A stretch of DNA of 64,000 nucleotides from Paraconexibacter algicola (GCF_003044185.1 NZ_PYYB01000001.1:248001-312000); one strand, 5' to 3'. Counted from the stretch's first letter, positions 25,966 through 34,737 are shown. Program-made: numbers and translations. Notes: a model not told the origin generated them from the letters alone.

Positions 25966-26928
25966 TTAGCCAGAGCCGGTCCAAGACGCGACCACTGGGC
26001 CTGGCGCGATCTCAGCGGGAATAGCTCCTGGGCTGTCGAGTGCAATCTGCGTGAGCGAGTCGTTGCTCCGTGCGAGCATGGTTCTGCCGTCGCGCGAGAA
26101 GTCGAAGATGCGCTGCACGGGCTCGGAGATGGCGACGACCTGACCCGTCGCGGTGTTCACTCGTACGGCTCGTTCTTGCAGACCGGCAGAGGACTGCGCT
26201 CCCAGCATGCGCGTCTTGGAAAGCCATCGCACCGGGCGCAGAGATCCCGTCATGTCTCCAAAGGCTCGCGCCCCGGCACACGCGAAGCCAATCCTCGAAG
26301 GAAACGATTCGTAGCGATTGCCGACAAGCAGCGTGAACGCCAGACACCCGGCCTGGTGACCCCAGACTGGATCGGCACCGTCGTATCGACGGACGACGGT
26401 CGCATGAGCCCCGGGCTTGGCATCCATGACGTGCAGCGAGGAGTCATCGATACCCCTCGTGCTGAACGCGATCCGCGTCCCGGCAGGAGACAGCGCGATC
26501 CCGGCGATGCTGTTGCTGCTCGGGCGGTACCTGCGCAGCAGGGAGGAGCGGCGCACGCGCGTGTCGTACAGGGTGATCTGGTTGCCGACGGCGCTCGTGG
26601 CAACGTAGCGCGAGTCCGCCGACCACGTGGTCCTGTTGAAGAGCGGATCCGATCCAACCCCGTGGCCCCTCGCGATGACGCGCTGCTTCCCGCCCCGGTA
26701 CGGCACGAGTCGAACCTGCGTCCCGCCGCGGCTGACGAACGCGACGCGTCGTCCGTCAGGAGAGACGTGCGGGTCGACGCCGCTGGCCAGACGGCGCGGT
26801 GGCGAGTCGTCGGTCCTGGCCATGATCGCCCCGTCGGACGACTCGTAGACGACCTGCCGCGCCTCCGCTGGGGAGGACACAGCAAGAACGACCACCGTCA
26901 GACCACTCATCGCCAACGCCCGACACAT
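25966..26928 (-). CDS. Secreted TolB-like beta-propeller (WD40-like PD40 repeats) protein
   Basis: 320 residues beginning with a signal peptide (about 1-24, LTVVVLAVSSPAEA). Several propeller blades of the PD40 type follow, each with the pattern VSPDGRRVAFVSRG, WSADSRYVATSAVGN, LSPAGTRIAFSTRG or FSRDGRTMLARSN. Such proteins are extracytoplasmic scaffolds or sensors, and none of the blades shows catalytic residues. ATG 26928 gives the most usual signal-peptide length; ATG 26910 is an alternative. Base composition is a little lower in GC3 than the surrounding core genes, as for the whole accessory stretch. Confidence 0.75.
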   Translation of the reverse strand: MCRALAMSGLTVVVLAVSSPAEARQVVYESSDGAIMARTDDSPPRRLASGVDPHVSPDGRRVAFVSRGGTQVRLVPYRGGKQRVIARGHGVGSDPLFNRTTWSADSRYVATSAVGNQITLYDTRVRRSSLLRRYRPSSNSIAGIALSPAGTRIAFSTRGIDDSSLHVMDAKPGAHATVVRRYDGADPVWGHQAGCLAFTLLVGNRYESFPSRIGFACAGARAFGDMTGSLRPVRWLSKTRMLGAQSSAGLQERAVRVNTATGQVVAISEPVQRIFDFSRDGRTMLARSNDSLTQIALDSPGAIPAEIAPGPVVASWTGSG

Positions 26929-27466
26929 GACCTGTGAAACGCATTGGCTGAACGGGAGTAGCGCACTGAGGCCTGCTGATCGCTTCCGGCGTGGAAGCGG
27001 GCGGGCGCACATCGCACGTGTCGACGGCGCTACTCGGGAGCGAACGCGGAGCGACCGCCTGGATCGTGAAGAGCTTCACCGAGCCGACCCAGTTTCAAGT
27101 TCGCGCGCCAACCCGCGGGGGCACCCGACAGCTGGACTCCGGCACGACGATCGAACCGAAGTCCCTTGTGCGTCGCGGGGCGCGACAGGTGTGTTGGACA
27201 GTCGCCGACGACCGGCGCTGCGCGACGCTGCCGACGGTCTAACCCTCGCTCGCCTCGAAGGCAGCGCCGCGCCGGTGAGCCGACCGCATTGGTACGGGTT
27301 CGCGTCGTGGCCAGCCTGTGCGGCGGCGGCGATCTTCGCGCGCCCTTTCGCGTGAAAGGGAGCGTCGCGCGATTCCGCAGTTCGGTCGAGATCCTCGGCG
27401 AACCCGGAGAGGCCGTTAGCGCCGTCCGCGACGAGGGAACGACGTTCGCGGCAGACGCTCCCGTTG
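26929..27466. other. 538-base stretch with at most a gene remnant
   Basis: No complete gene is convincing here. A plus-strand frame ending at 27242 reads FTEPTQFQVRAPTRGGTRQL and later VRRGARQVCWTVADDRRCATL. Its last part has good third-position GC and looks like the C-terminal end of an exported protein whose 5' part has been lost. The rest of the interval shows only shadow frames and no repeats or hairpins that I can support. Confidence 0.35.
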
Positions 27467-27841
27467 CTACCAGGCGATGGCGGCCCCGTACGCATGCAGC
27501 GCGGGGACGCGGGAGAGCAGTATTGCGTCCTCGGTGAGCGCCTGCGCGACGAGCAGTCGGTCGAACGGATCGCGGTGATGATCTGGGAGGTCCCCGACCT
27601 TCGCGGCGTGCCGCAGGGTGATCGGAAGTTCGTTGGCGCCGCCGGCGAGCAGCGTCTGGCTCCATGTCGGCGGGACGGTGAGCTTGCCCAGGGCCTGTTT
27701 GACGGTGATCTCCCACATCACCACCGCGCTGAGCAGGACCTGAGCGTCGGAGGCGAGCATCAGCCGTTCAGCGGTGGTGCCGAAGCGGTCGTCGTCGGAG
27801 ACCCACCACAACGCAGCGTGCGTGTCCAGCAGCAGTTTCAC
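27467..27841 (-). CDS. vapC: PIN-domain ribonuclease toxin, VapC-like
   Basis: 124-residue PIN-domain protein. The acidic metal site is visible: Asp6 in LLLDTHAALWW, Glu in MWEITVKQALGKL and the distal Asp residues in DPFDRLLVAQA. This is the Sll0205-like PIN subgroup typical of type II toxins that cleave tRNA or other structured RNA. It starts 6 bases after the stop of the Phd-type antitoxin gene, forming a standard vapBC operon. The length is normal for the family and all key residues are kept, so the toxin is probably active. Confidence 0.9.
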   Translation of the reverse strand: MKLLLDTHAALWWVSDDDRFGTTAERLMLASDAQVLLSAVVMWEITVKQALGKLTVPPTWSQTLLAGGANELPITLRHAAKVGDLPDHHRDPFDRLLVAQALTEDAILLSRVPALHAYGAAIAW

Positions 27842-27847
27842 GGCGCT

Positions 27848-28078
27848 TCAGCCGAAGGCCTCGGCGAATCCGTCCGGCAGATCGTCGAAGTCCTCGGCCA
27901 TCGTCACCTGACCGCGCAGGGCGCCGCGCACCGCGGCCATCGACGAGGTCGGGGTCAGGGGGGTCAAGCGCACCACGGGCTTGCCTCGACGAGCGATCAC
28001 GATCTCCTCGCCGGCCTCCGCGCGCTCGACCAACTGCGAGAGCTTGGTCTTGGCCTCATGCATGCCTACCTGCGCCAT
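27848..28078 (-). CDS. vapB: Phd/YefM-family antitoxin, VapB-like
   Basis: 76 residues. The N-terminal Phd/YefM DNA-binding fold reads VGMHEAKTKLSQLVERAEAG and EIVIARRGKPVVRL, which is the conserved core. The C-terminal tail (MAEDFDDLPDGFAEAF) is acidic and would wrap the PIN toxin. It is first in the operon, and a short inverted repeat lies just upstream for autoregulation. TAGCCT 6 nt before the ATG fits a leaderless promoter. Confidence 0.9.
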   Translation of the reverse strand: MAQVGMHEAKTKLSQLVERAEAGEEIVIARRGKPVVRLTPLTPTSSMAAVRGALRGQVTMAEDFDDLPDGFAEAFG

Positions 28079-28096
28079 AGCGTCAGGCTAACCGAT

Positions 28097-28114
28097 CTAG
28101 CTAGACCTGGCTAG
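28097..28114. promoter_or_regulatory. Probable VapBC operator
   Basis: CTAGC-N8-GCTAG, a perfect 5-bp inverted repeat, lies 19 bases upstream of the antitoxin start and just upstream of its TAGCCT -10-like hexamer. Its position and AT-richer sequence fit a Phd-type antitoxin binding site. CTAG is otherwise rare in this GC-rich window, and two CTAGs occur within this site. Confidence 0.5.
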
Positions 28115-28255
28115 AAGTCAGCGTCGAGGGCGATCGTCGCGCCACGCGCGCTCCCGCCACGCGCGAGCGACAGCCCGGCTCGGGTCGGCGGCGGACCGCC
28201 CTTACGTACCTGATGGGACGTTTGTCAGGGGACTCAACCCGCCGGCGCGCGCCGA

Positions 28256-28573
28256 TCAGAGCAGCCCGAGGAGCGCCCAAAGCGCGAACGCGACCGTGAA
28301 CACCAGCGCGACCGCAACGGTCCCGTCCCTGACGTTGCGCGCGTTCGGTCGCCAGCTCCTCAGCAACGGAAGGCTGCGAGCGGTCCATACCCCTCCGGCG
28401 ACCACGAAGGCCAAGAGCAGCGGAACTCCCAGACCCAACACGACGATGGCCGGCAGCTCCCAGTCCAGAGCCCACACGGGGACGTGGAGGAGCGACAGCA
28501 ATCCGAAACAGACGCTTGCCACCTCGCCACTGGTCTGCCGCGTCGCGTCGACCTCGGTCGTTTCATCGCGCAT
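28256..28573 (-). CDS. Small membrane protein, 105 aa
   Basis: Three hydrophobic segments are predicted: about 16-38 (VASVCFGLLSLLHVPVWAL), 42-64 (AIVVLGLGVPLLLAFVVAGG) and 84-104 (TVAVALVFTVAFALWALLG). The first 14 residues are polar and acidic. No conserved motif is recognised. It could be a DUF4190-like or similar small bacterial membrane protein. Isolated in the accessory stretch; function unknown. Confidence 0.6.
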   Translation of the reverse strand: MRDETTEVDATRQTSGEVASVCFGLLSLLHVPVWALDWELPAIVVLGLGVPLLLAFVVAGGVWTARSLPLLRSWRPNARNVRDGTVAVALVFTVAFALWALLGLL

Positions 28574-28744
28574 CTGTCGCGACTCTACCTCCGCCTCGCG
28601 CGACGGCTGCGCTGTCGCTCCCGCGTGGAAGCGCTCGTGGCCCGCACCGAGGTTCAGCTGAACCGCGCGTCCTCTCCAGCCGGCGCGCCGACGGGGCTGC
28701 CGGGCGCTGGACGGCTTGTCGATGAGCCCTCGGCGCGCGGCGGG

Positions 28745-28996
28745 CTAACACGGACTCTTGATGGTGGCGATCCCGCTGCCCCTGAGGCCTACCGCGTTCG
28801 TCGGGCTCTCGCACACCCATCCGTCGGTGACCGGCCGGCACTCCGGACGCTCACCGAGGCTGGGGCAGCGTCGGACCGCTTCGACGCGGGCCTCGTCCCG
28901 GGTGAGCCCGCCGCGCCGCTCGGCGTCCCCGCCGTCGCAGCCGCCGACGGCCCCGCAGAGAACCGTCACAGCGAGCACCTTGCGCACGGAGACCAC
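28745..28996 (-). CDS. Small predicted lipoprotein
   Basis: 83 residues starting with GTG. The N terminus is a lipoprotein signal: a basic start, a hydrophobic run (VLAVTVLCGAVGG) and the lipobox Cys in VGGC followed by an acidic DGGD. The mature part is short, with four cysteines (RRCPS, PECRP, WVCES, final C) that could form two disulfides outside the membrane. No family is recognised. Its small size and lack of operon partners leave its role open. Confidence 0.6.
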   Translation of the reverse strand: MVSVRKVLAVTVLCGAVGGCDGGDAERRGGLTRDEARVEAVRRCPSLGERPECRPVTDGWVCESPTNAVGLRGSGIATIKSPC

Positions 28997-29160
28997 CGTA
29001 GCCGTTCAACTGGACCCGGGCGGACGCCGACCTGCCCGCGGTCGACCATCGGGGACCTCCGCTCAACCGGGCGTGGACCGTGCCCTCTGCGCGCCAGCTC
29101 ATCGCGTTGGTGAGCTGGCGCGCACTCGTGCGGCGTTCGGCCCGGGCGGCGCACCGCGGG

Positions 29161-30030
29161 TCAGCTGGACCGCGTCTCGTACGTCGGCTCCACCCAGCCG
29201 GGGAAGACGTCGGGGAGGTCGGTCGAGACGCGGTCCGGGAACGCGGCCGGGCGCTTCTCGAGGAACGCCGTCACGCCCTCGATCGCGTCGGCGGCCCGGC
29301 CGCGGGTCGCCATCCCGTGGGACTCGGCGCGGTGGGCCTCCATCGGGTGCGCCGCGACGAGCCCGCGCCAGAGCATCTGGCGGGCCAGCGCGACCGACAC
29401 CGGCGACGTGTTCTCGGCGATCTCGCGCGCGAGGCCGCGCGCGGCCTGCAGCAGGCCGCCGTCGTCGTGCAGGCTGCGGACGAGCCCGCCGCGCAGCGCC
29501 TCCTCGGCGTCGAAGACCCGGCCGGTCATCACCCACTCCGTCGCCTGCGCGATGCCGACCACGCGCGGCAGGAACCAGGTGGACGCCGCCTCGGGCACGA
29601 TGCCGCGGCGCGCGAACACGAACCCCATCCGGGCGCTCTCCGCAGCGAGCCGCACGTCCATCGGCAGCGTCATCGTCGCCCCCACCCCGACCGCCGGGCC
29701 GTTGATCGCGGCGATCACCGGCTTCTTCGACGCGAAGATCCGCAGGCTGACCTCGCCCCCCAGATCGCGCGGGACGGATCCCGCGTCGGCGCCGTGGGCC
29801 TCGGCGTCGAAGGACGCCCCGCCGCCGCTGAGGTCCGCCCCGGCGCAGAACCCGCGCCCGGCCCCGGTGACGATCACGGCGCGTACGTCGTCGTCGGCGT
29901 CGGACGCGTCGAACGCGGCGATGAGCTCGCGCCCCATCGTCAGCGTGAAGGCGTTGAGCTGCTCGGGCCGGTCGAGCGTTAGCGTCAGGACGCCGTCGGC
30001 GACCTCGTAGCGGATGGTCTCGAAGTCCAT
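29161..30030 (-). CDS. Crotonase-fold enzyme (enoyl-CoA hydratase/isomerase family)
   Basis: 289 residues with the standard crotonase core: VLTLTLDRPEQLNAF, the oxyanion-hole segments GRGFCAGADLSG and INGPAVGVG, and LPRVVGIAQATEWVMTG. Aligned by eye to rat enoyl-CoA hydratase, neither catalytic Glu (144, 164) is present. A Glu in GIVPEAAST lies where delta3-delta2-enoyl-CoA isomerases keep their single acid, so isomerase-type chemistry is more likely than hydration. TACGGT 6 nt before the ATG suggests a leaderless promoter in the 83-base gap shared with the divergent AMACR gene. Confidence 0.88.
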   Translation of the reverse strand: MDFETIRYEVADGVLTLTLDRPEQLNAFTLTMGRELIAAFDASDADDDVRAVIVTGAGRGFCAGADLSGGGASFDAEAHGADAGSVPRDLGGEVSLRIFASKKPVIAAINGPAVGVGATMTLPMDVRLAAESARMGFVFARRGIVPEAASTWFLPRVVGIAQATEWVMTGRVFDAEEALRGGLVRSLHDDGGLLQAARGLAREIAENTSPVSVALARQMLWRGLVAAHPMEAHRAESHGMATRGRAADAIEGVTAFLEKRPAAFPDRVSTDLPDVFPGWVEPTYETRSS

Positions 30031-30113
30031 CGGCCGACCGTACCCGCCGAACGTACCGAACGCCTGACCGGTAACCGACGGCGTTGGTGGACGATCCATA
30101 AGCTGCGGCCCCT

Positions 30114-31232
30114 ATGAGCCTTCCTCCCCGTACCGGTCCCCTCACCGGCGTCCGCATCCTCGAGGTCGGCGGCATCGGCCCGAACCCCTTCGCCGCGATG
30201 CTGCTCGCCGACCTCGGCGCCGACGTCCTGCGCCTGGACCGTCCCGGCCAGGACCTCTTCCCGGCCCAGTTCAACCCGACGCTGCGCGGCCGCGCGACCG
30301 TCGCGGCGAACCTCAAGTCGCCCGAGGCGATCGAGTCGATCCTCACGCTCGCCGAGCAGGCCGACGCGCTGATCGAAGGATACCGCCCCGGGGTCATGGA
30401 GCGGCTCGGCCTCGGTCCGGACGTCGTGCACGCGCGCAACCCGCGGCTCGTCTACGGCCGCATGACCGGCTACGGCCAGGAGGGCCCCATGGCCCCGGTC
30501 GCCGGTCACGACATCAACTACATCTCGCTCGCGGGCGCCCTCGGCCCGGCGCAGCGCACCGGCGAGAAGCCGATGTTCGCGCTGAACCTCGTCGGCGACT
30601 ACGGCGGCGGCGCGATGTTCCTCGTCATGGGCGTCCTCGCCGGGATCATCGAGGCACGCAGCTCCGGACAGGGCCAGGTCGTGGACGCGGCGATGGTCGA
30701 CGGCGCCGCCGCCCTCACCGCGATGTTCCACGGCATGCGCGCGGGCGGCATGTGGAAGGACGAGCCCGGCACGAACCTCCTGGACTCCGGCGCGCACTTC
30801 TACGACACCTACGAGACCTCCGACGGCGGGCACGTGGCCCTCGGCGCGATCGAGCCGCAGTTCTACGCGCGGCTGCTCGAGCTGCTCGAGATCCCCGCCG
30901 AGGAGATGCCGCAGTTCGAGATGGGCCGCTGGCCGGAGTACAAGGAGCGCCTGACCGCGCTGTTCAAGACGCGCACGCGCGCGGAGTGGGCGGCGCTGCT
31001 GGAGCCCGAGGAGACCTGCGCGACCGGGGTGTACGGCCTCGGCGAGGCGGCCGAGCACCCGCACATGGCCGCCCGCGGCACGTTCGTGGAGGTCGACGGG
31101 ATGGTGCAGCCGCAGGCCGCGCCGCGGTTCGACCGCACGCCCGGCGAGGCGCGCCCGGCGGTGAAGGACACCGCCGCGGTCCTCGCCGACTGGGGCCTGG
31201 ACGAGGCCCAGCAGGCCGCCCTCGGCGGCTGA
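30114..31232 (+). CDS. CaiB/BaiF CoA-transferase family, alpha-methylacyl-CoA racemase (AMACR)-like
   Basis: 372 residues. The N-terminal Rossmann-like part (GVRILEVGGIGPNPFAAMLL, ADLGADVLRLDRP) is typical of family III CoA-transferases. The segments GHDINYISLAGAL and NLVGDYGGGAMF carry the His and Asp that act as acid and base in alpha-methylacyl-CoA racemase. This points to racemisation of 2-methyl-branched acyl-CoAs rather than CoA transfer. That step is needed for oxidation of branched or sterol side chains, matching the surrounding acyl-CoA genes. It is divergent from the crotonase at 29161-30030. Confidence 0.9.
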   Translation: MSLPPRTGPLTGVRILEVGGIGPNPFAAMLLADLGADVLRLDRPGQDLFPAQFNPTLRGRATVAANLKSPEAIESILTLAEQADALIEGYRPGVMERLGLGPDVVHARNPRLVYGRMTGYGQEGPMAPVAGHDINYISLAGALGPAQRTGEKPMFALNLVGDYGGGAMFLVMGVLAGIIEARSSGQGQVVDAAMVDGAAALTAMFHGMRAGGMWKDEPGTNLLDSGAHFYDTYETSDGGHVALGAIEPQFYARLLELLEIPAEEMPQFEMGRWPEYKERLTALFKTRTRAEWAALLEPEETCATGVYGLGEAAEHPHMAARGTFVEVDGMVQPQAAPRFDRTPGEARPAVKDTAAVLADWGLDEAQQAALGG

Positions 31233-31243
31233 GCGACGGACGC

Positions 31244-31267
31244 CCCGGGCGGTGCCGGCCGCCCGGG
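31244..31267. terminator. Bidirectional hairpin between AMACR and the coiled-coil gene
   Basis: CCCGGGCGG-N6-CCGCCCGGG is a perfect 9-bp stem. It lies 11 bases past the AMACR stop and 6 bases from the stop of the convergent coiled-coil gene. It is pure GC with no T-run, so it is a strong fold but an unproven intrinsic terminator. Confidence 0.5.
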
Positions 31268-31273
31268 ACGCGC

Positions 31274-33256
31274 CTACGCGTCGGTGGACGCGGGCGCGGG
31301 GTCGGCGCTCGCGCGCGCCTGCGCCTTCAGGCGCTCCAGGCGGGCGCTGAGCGCGTCGAGGGTCGAGGCTCCCGCCTCGTCGGGGACGGGGACGCCGGCC
31401 GCGTCGGGCTCGAGCGCGCGGTCGCCGCGTGGCGCGTCGTCGTGGCCGTGCGCGTCGTCCTGGGTCTGCGCGGCGGCCCGCGCGGAGGCGAGCTCCGCGC
31501 GCAGCTCCTGCGCCACGACGCTCACGCGGCGCAGCATCGCGTCGCGGCGGGCGAGCTCCTCCTCGAGCTCGGCGCAGCGGGCGGCGCTCGCCTCGGCGGC
31601 CTCGCCCGCGCGCTCGATCCGCGCGCCGAACGCGGCGAGCGCCGCGCGGATCTCGTCCCGGTCCTCGCGCTCGGCCTCGGCCTCGGCGCGGCGGGTGCGC
31701 TCCTGCGCCAGGCACTCCTCGAGGATCGCGATGCGGTCGTTCAGCGTCGTGCGCTCGGCGGCGAGGTCCTCCCGCAGCCGGCCGGTCGCGGTGGCGAGCT
31801 CGTCGCGCAGGACCCCGAGCTTGCCCTGCAGGTCACGCTGGATCTCCTGGCGCAGGCCGCGCTCGGCCCGCAGGGCGGCCTGGCCCGCGGCCTCGACCTG
31901 GGCGACCCGCCGCTCGAGCTCGCCGCGCTCGTGCTGCTCGAGCGTCAGGCGCGCCCCGAGCGCGCCACGCTGGACGCGCTCGTCGTCGAGCGCGCGCTGC
32001 GAGCTGGCGAGCCCGACCTGGGCGGCGGCGATCTCGCGCTGCGCGCCGACGAGCGACTCCTGGTAGGCGCGCACCTGCGCCTCGAGGCGATCGATCTCCA
32101 GGCGCCGGGCGGCGAGCTCCCCGCGCGTGGCCCGGTGCCCGTCCTCCTCGGCCTCCAGACGCCGGGCGAGCTCCGCCCGGGCGGCCTCGGTCGTCTGCAG
32201 GGCGCGACCCCGGACCGCCAGCTCCTCGCGCATCGTGGCGGCGCTCGCCTGCTCGGCCTCCAGGCGCCCGGCGGCCTCGGCCAGCGCGTCGGCGGAGCGG
32301 CGACGCTCCTCCTCGAGCCGCTCGGTCGCCTGCGCCGCGGCCTGCGCGGAGCGGCCGCGCTCGGCGCGCAGCCGGCCGTCCGCGGCGGCGAGGGCCTCGG
32401 CGGAGCGTCGGCGCTCGGCGTCCAGCTCGGCGGCGGCGGACCGGCCGAGGGCGGCGACGGTCTCCTCGCCGGCGGCGGTGAGCGTCGCGAGGTCGCGTGC
32501 GGCGGCCTCGGCCGCGGCACGGGCCTCGTCCTCGGTGCGGGCGAGCGTGGACTCGAGCCGCTCGGCCTCGACGGTCAGCTCGGCGATGCGCGCCTCGTCG
32601 CGCTGGGCCTGCAGCTCGGCGCGGGCGGCGCGCTCGGCCGCCGCCTCCCGCTCACGCTCGTGCTCGGCGCGCAGCAGGTCGGTCGCCCGCTCGGCCTCGC
32701 GGCGGTCCTCGTCGGCCTCGGCGAGCGCGGCGCGCAGCGCGTCGAGCTCCTCGCGCAGCCCGTCCGTCAGGGCGGTCAGCTCGTCGTGCTGGGCGGCGAG
32801 CGCCTCCTCGTACTGGCGCCCGCGGGCCTCCGCGTCGGCGACGAGCTCGGCGACCACGGCCTCGCGGTCGGCCCGCTCGGCGTCCAACTCCTCGACGATC
32901 GTCCAGAGCTCCGCCTCGACCGCGGCGATCGCGGCACGCCGCTCCTCCGCCAGCTGCCGCAGCCGGGCCGCCTCCGCCGCGACGGCGTCGCGGTCGGCGA
33001 CGAGGCCCGCGACCTGCCGGTCGCGATCGGCACGGAACCGCTCGAGGGCGGCGAGGTGCTCGCGGCGCTCCCCGTCGACCTCGGCGCGCAGGGCGGCGAG
33101 CGCCTCGCGCGTCTGGGACAGGTCGCCCGCGAATCCGGGCCGGGGATCCTGGGCGAGCGCGAGACGCGGGCGCTCCTCCCGGGTCGTCAGCAGGGACGCG
33201 GCGCGCTCGTGCAGCTCGCGGATCCGCTCGGCCGACGCGGACGACGGGTGGGTCAT
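31274..33256 (-). CDS. Long alanine/arginine/glutamate-rich coiled-coil protein
   Basis: 660 residues, nearly all predicted alpha-helical coiled coil (about 10-600), with unbroken heptads rich in Ala, Glu and Arg (REALAALRAEVDGERREHLA; ELEEELARRDAMLRRV). There is no signal peptide, membrane helix or ATPase motif. The last 60 residues are acidic and Pro-rich, then a short helix (LDALSARLERLKAQ). It could be a cytoskeletal or polarity scaffold, like DivIVA- or SMC-arm-type proteins, but no head domain is present. It converges with the AMACR gene and has no obvious operon partner. Confidence 0.8.
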   Translation of the reverse strand: MTHPSSASAERIRELHERAASLLTTREERPRLALAQDPRPGFAGDLSQTREALAALRAEVDGERREHLAALERFRADRDRQVAGLVADRDAVAAEAARLRQLAEERRAAIAAVEAELWTIVEELDAERADREAVVAELVADAEARGRQYEEALAAQHDELTALTDGLREELDALRAALAEADEDRREAERATDLLRAEHEREREAAAERAARAELQAQRDEARIAELTVEAERLESTLARTEDEARAAAEAAARDLATLTAAGEETVAALGRSAAAELDAERRRSAEALAAADGRLRAERGRSAQAAAQATERLEEERRRSADALAEAAGRLEAEQASAATMREELAVRGRALQTTEAARAELARRLEAEEDGHRATRGELAARRLEIDRLEAQVRAYQESLVGAQREIAAAQVGLASSQRALDDERVQRGALGARLTLEQHERGELERRVAQVEAAGQAALRAERGLRQEIQRDLQGKLGVLRDELATATGRLREDLAAERTTLNDRIAILEECLAQERTRRAEAEAEREDRDEIRAALAAFGARIERAGEAAEASAARCAELEEELARRDAMLRRVSVVAQELRAELASARAAAQTQDDAHGHDDAPRGDRALEPDAAGVPVPDEAGASTLDALSARLERLKAQARASADPAPASTDA

Positions 33257-33331
33257 CCGTCCAGTGTGACGCCCGACAAGCGCGCCTGCCAGTCGTACAT
33301 CCGGACGGTCCTTGTGACCGGTCGGCCTAGG

Positions 33332-34678
33332 TCATCCGGAGGATGCGGCGACGCCGAGGAGCTCGTCGGCGACCTGCTTGGCGGTCACGGCGCACGCCTG
33401 CGTGCCGCCGTCGCCGTAGTCGCGGACGCCGTCGCCGACGTGCAGCAGGTTGTCCAGCGGCGTCTCGCGGGGCAGCTCGTACCCGGACGCGGCACGCTGC
33501 GCCGGCCAGTCGCCGCGCATCACGCGCGCATCGACGACGCGGGTCTCCGGGTGCGCCATGCCGGGCAGCTCGGCACGCAGCTCCTGCAGCGAGGCCTCCA
33601 GCTCGGCGTCGGCGTCGAAGTCCCCGATCGCCGGGACGGGCACGGCGTAGACGACGGTCAGGTGCCAGCCCTCCGGCGCGAGCTCCGGGCAGGTGGCGGT
33701 CATGTTCCCGGCGTTGCAGATCCGGTCGGTCGCGCTGAAGACGATCAGCCCGGGCGTGTCGAGCAGCGGCTCGCGCGAGGCGACGTGGATGATGATGTTC
33801 GCGCTCGGCCGCGACCGCTCCCGGATCGAGGCGACGTAGTCGGCGGGCAGCGCGTCCTCGCCGACGAGGTCGATCGTGGCGACCGGTCCGACGTTGCTGA
33901 CGACCGCGCCCGCGCGGACGGTGACGGTGCGCCCGTCGGCGCGGCGGACGACGGCGCCGGTCGCGCGGTCGCCCTCGGTGGTGATCCGGGTGACGGTGGC
34001 GCCGGTCCAGACCTCCGAGCCCTCGCGGGTCACGACGTCGGCGATCGCCTCGCAGACCGCGGCGGTGCCGCGCGGATGGAAGCCGAAGTTGCGGAACGCG
34101 CCCTTCTGGGTGAAGTAGGTGAGGAACGCCTTCGCCGGGATCTCGTTCGCGTTGACGGCGAAGATCGCGGCGCTGAGGTTGCGGAACAGGCGGTGGACGG
34201 TCTCGTTGGAGGTCGCGCCCGCGATCCAGTCGGCGAGCGTCACCTGGTCCTCGGGCAGCTCGCCCTTGCGGGCACTGCCGAGCCCGGCGAGGACCTTCGC
34301 GCCCTTCTTCGTGATCTGGTCCAGGAGGAAGGCCCAGCCGCCCTTGGCGGGGTTGACGGTGCGGCCCTTGATCCGGAAGACGTTCGCGGGCTCCGGGTAG
34401 CGGATGTCGAGCGTGGCGCCGAGGTCGGTGAACGTCTGCTCCATCATGCCGCCGTTCTCGATGGCGATGGCCCCGGTGTTGATCGTGAAGCCGTCGACCT
34501 CGAAGCTCGACGCGCGCCCGCCGACCCGCTCGCCGCGGTCGACGAGGAGCACGCGCTGGCCGCCCTGCGCGAGGCGCGCGGCGACGCAGACCCCGCCCAT
34601 GCCGGCCCCGACGACGAGGACGTCGACGGTCTCGACCTCCTGCTCGGACATGTTGTCCAGACGTTCCGTCTCGCTCAT
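33332..34678 (-). CDS. FAD-dependent oxidoreductase, phytoene-desaturase-like (NAD(P)/FAD amine-oxidase fold)
   Basis: 448 residues. The dinucleotide-binding motif VLVVGAGMGGVCVAARL (about 19-35) and VLLVDRGERVGGRASSF mark the amine-oxidase/phytoene-desaturase superfamily. TGATVTRITTEG and VRAGAVVSNVGPVATIDL lie in the second FAD segment, and GDGVRDYGDGGTQACAVTAK near the C terminus. No carotenoid genes are adjacent. The upstream 25-bp palindrome belongs to the operator family of the catabolic genes, so the substrate is more likely an acyl or isoprenoid intermediate. TAGGCT lies 6 nt before the ATG. Confidence 0.85.
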   Translation of the reverse strand: MSETERLDNMSEQEVETVDVLVVGAGMGGVCVAARLAQGGQRVLLVDRGERVGGRASSFEVDGFTINTGAIAIENGGMMEQTFTDLGATLDIRYPEPANVFRIKGRTVNPAKGGWAFLLDQITKKGAKVLAGLGSARKGELPEDQVTLADWIAGATSNETVHRLFRNLSAAIFAVNANEIPAKAFLTYFTQKGAFRNFGFHPRGTAAVCEAIADVVTREGSEVWTGATVTRITTEGDRATGAVVRRADGRTVTVRAGAVVSNVGPVATIDLVGEDALPADYVASIRERSRPSANIIIHVASREPLLDTPGLIVFSATDRICNAGNMTATCPELAPEGWHLTVVYAVPVPAIGDFDADAELEASLQELRAELPGMAHPETRVVDARVMRGDWPAQRAASGYELPRETPLDNLLHVGDGVRDYGDGGTQACAVTAKQVADELLGVAASSG

Positions 34679-34694
34679 GGGAAGAGCCTACCGC

Positions 34695-34719
34695 AACCTC
34701 GGACGCCGTGTCCGAGGTT
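34695..34719. promoter_or_regulatory. CGGAC-N5-GTCCG operator (extended 25-bp palindrome)
   Basis: AACCTCGGAC-N5-GTCCGAGGTT is a perfect 10-bp inverted repeat. It sits 4 bases upstream of the TAGGCT -10-like hexamer of the FAD oxidoreductase gene. It is the longest member of the operator family found at eight promoters in this window and contains the exact core. Confidence 0.7.
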
Positions 34720-34737
34720 TTGGTCCCGTACCGACGC

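Noticed and set aside
24493-29160. Prophage or integrative element
   Set aside because: HNH and VapBC genes are present, but no integrase, recombinase, structural genes or attachment repeats were found.
33272-33330. A further CGGAC-type operator near ATCCGGACGGTCC
   Set aside because: Only one half matches; the second half at the required spacing is absent.
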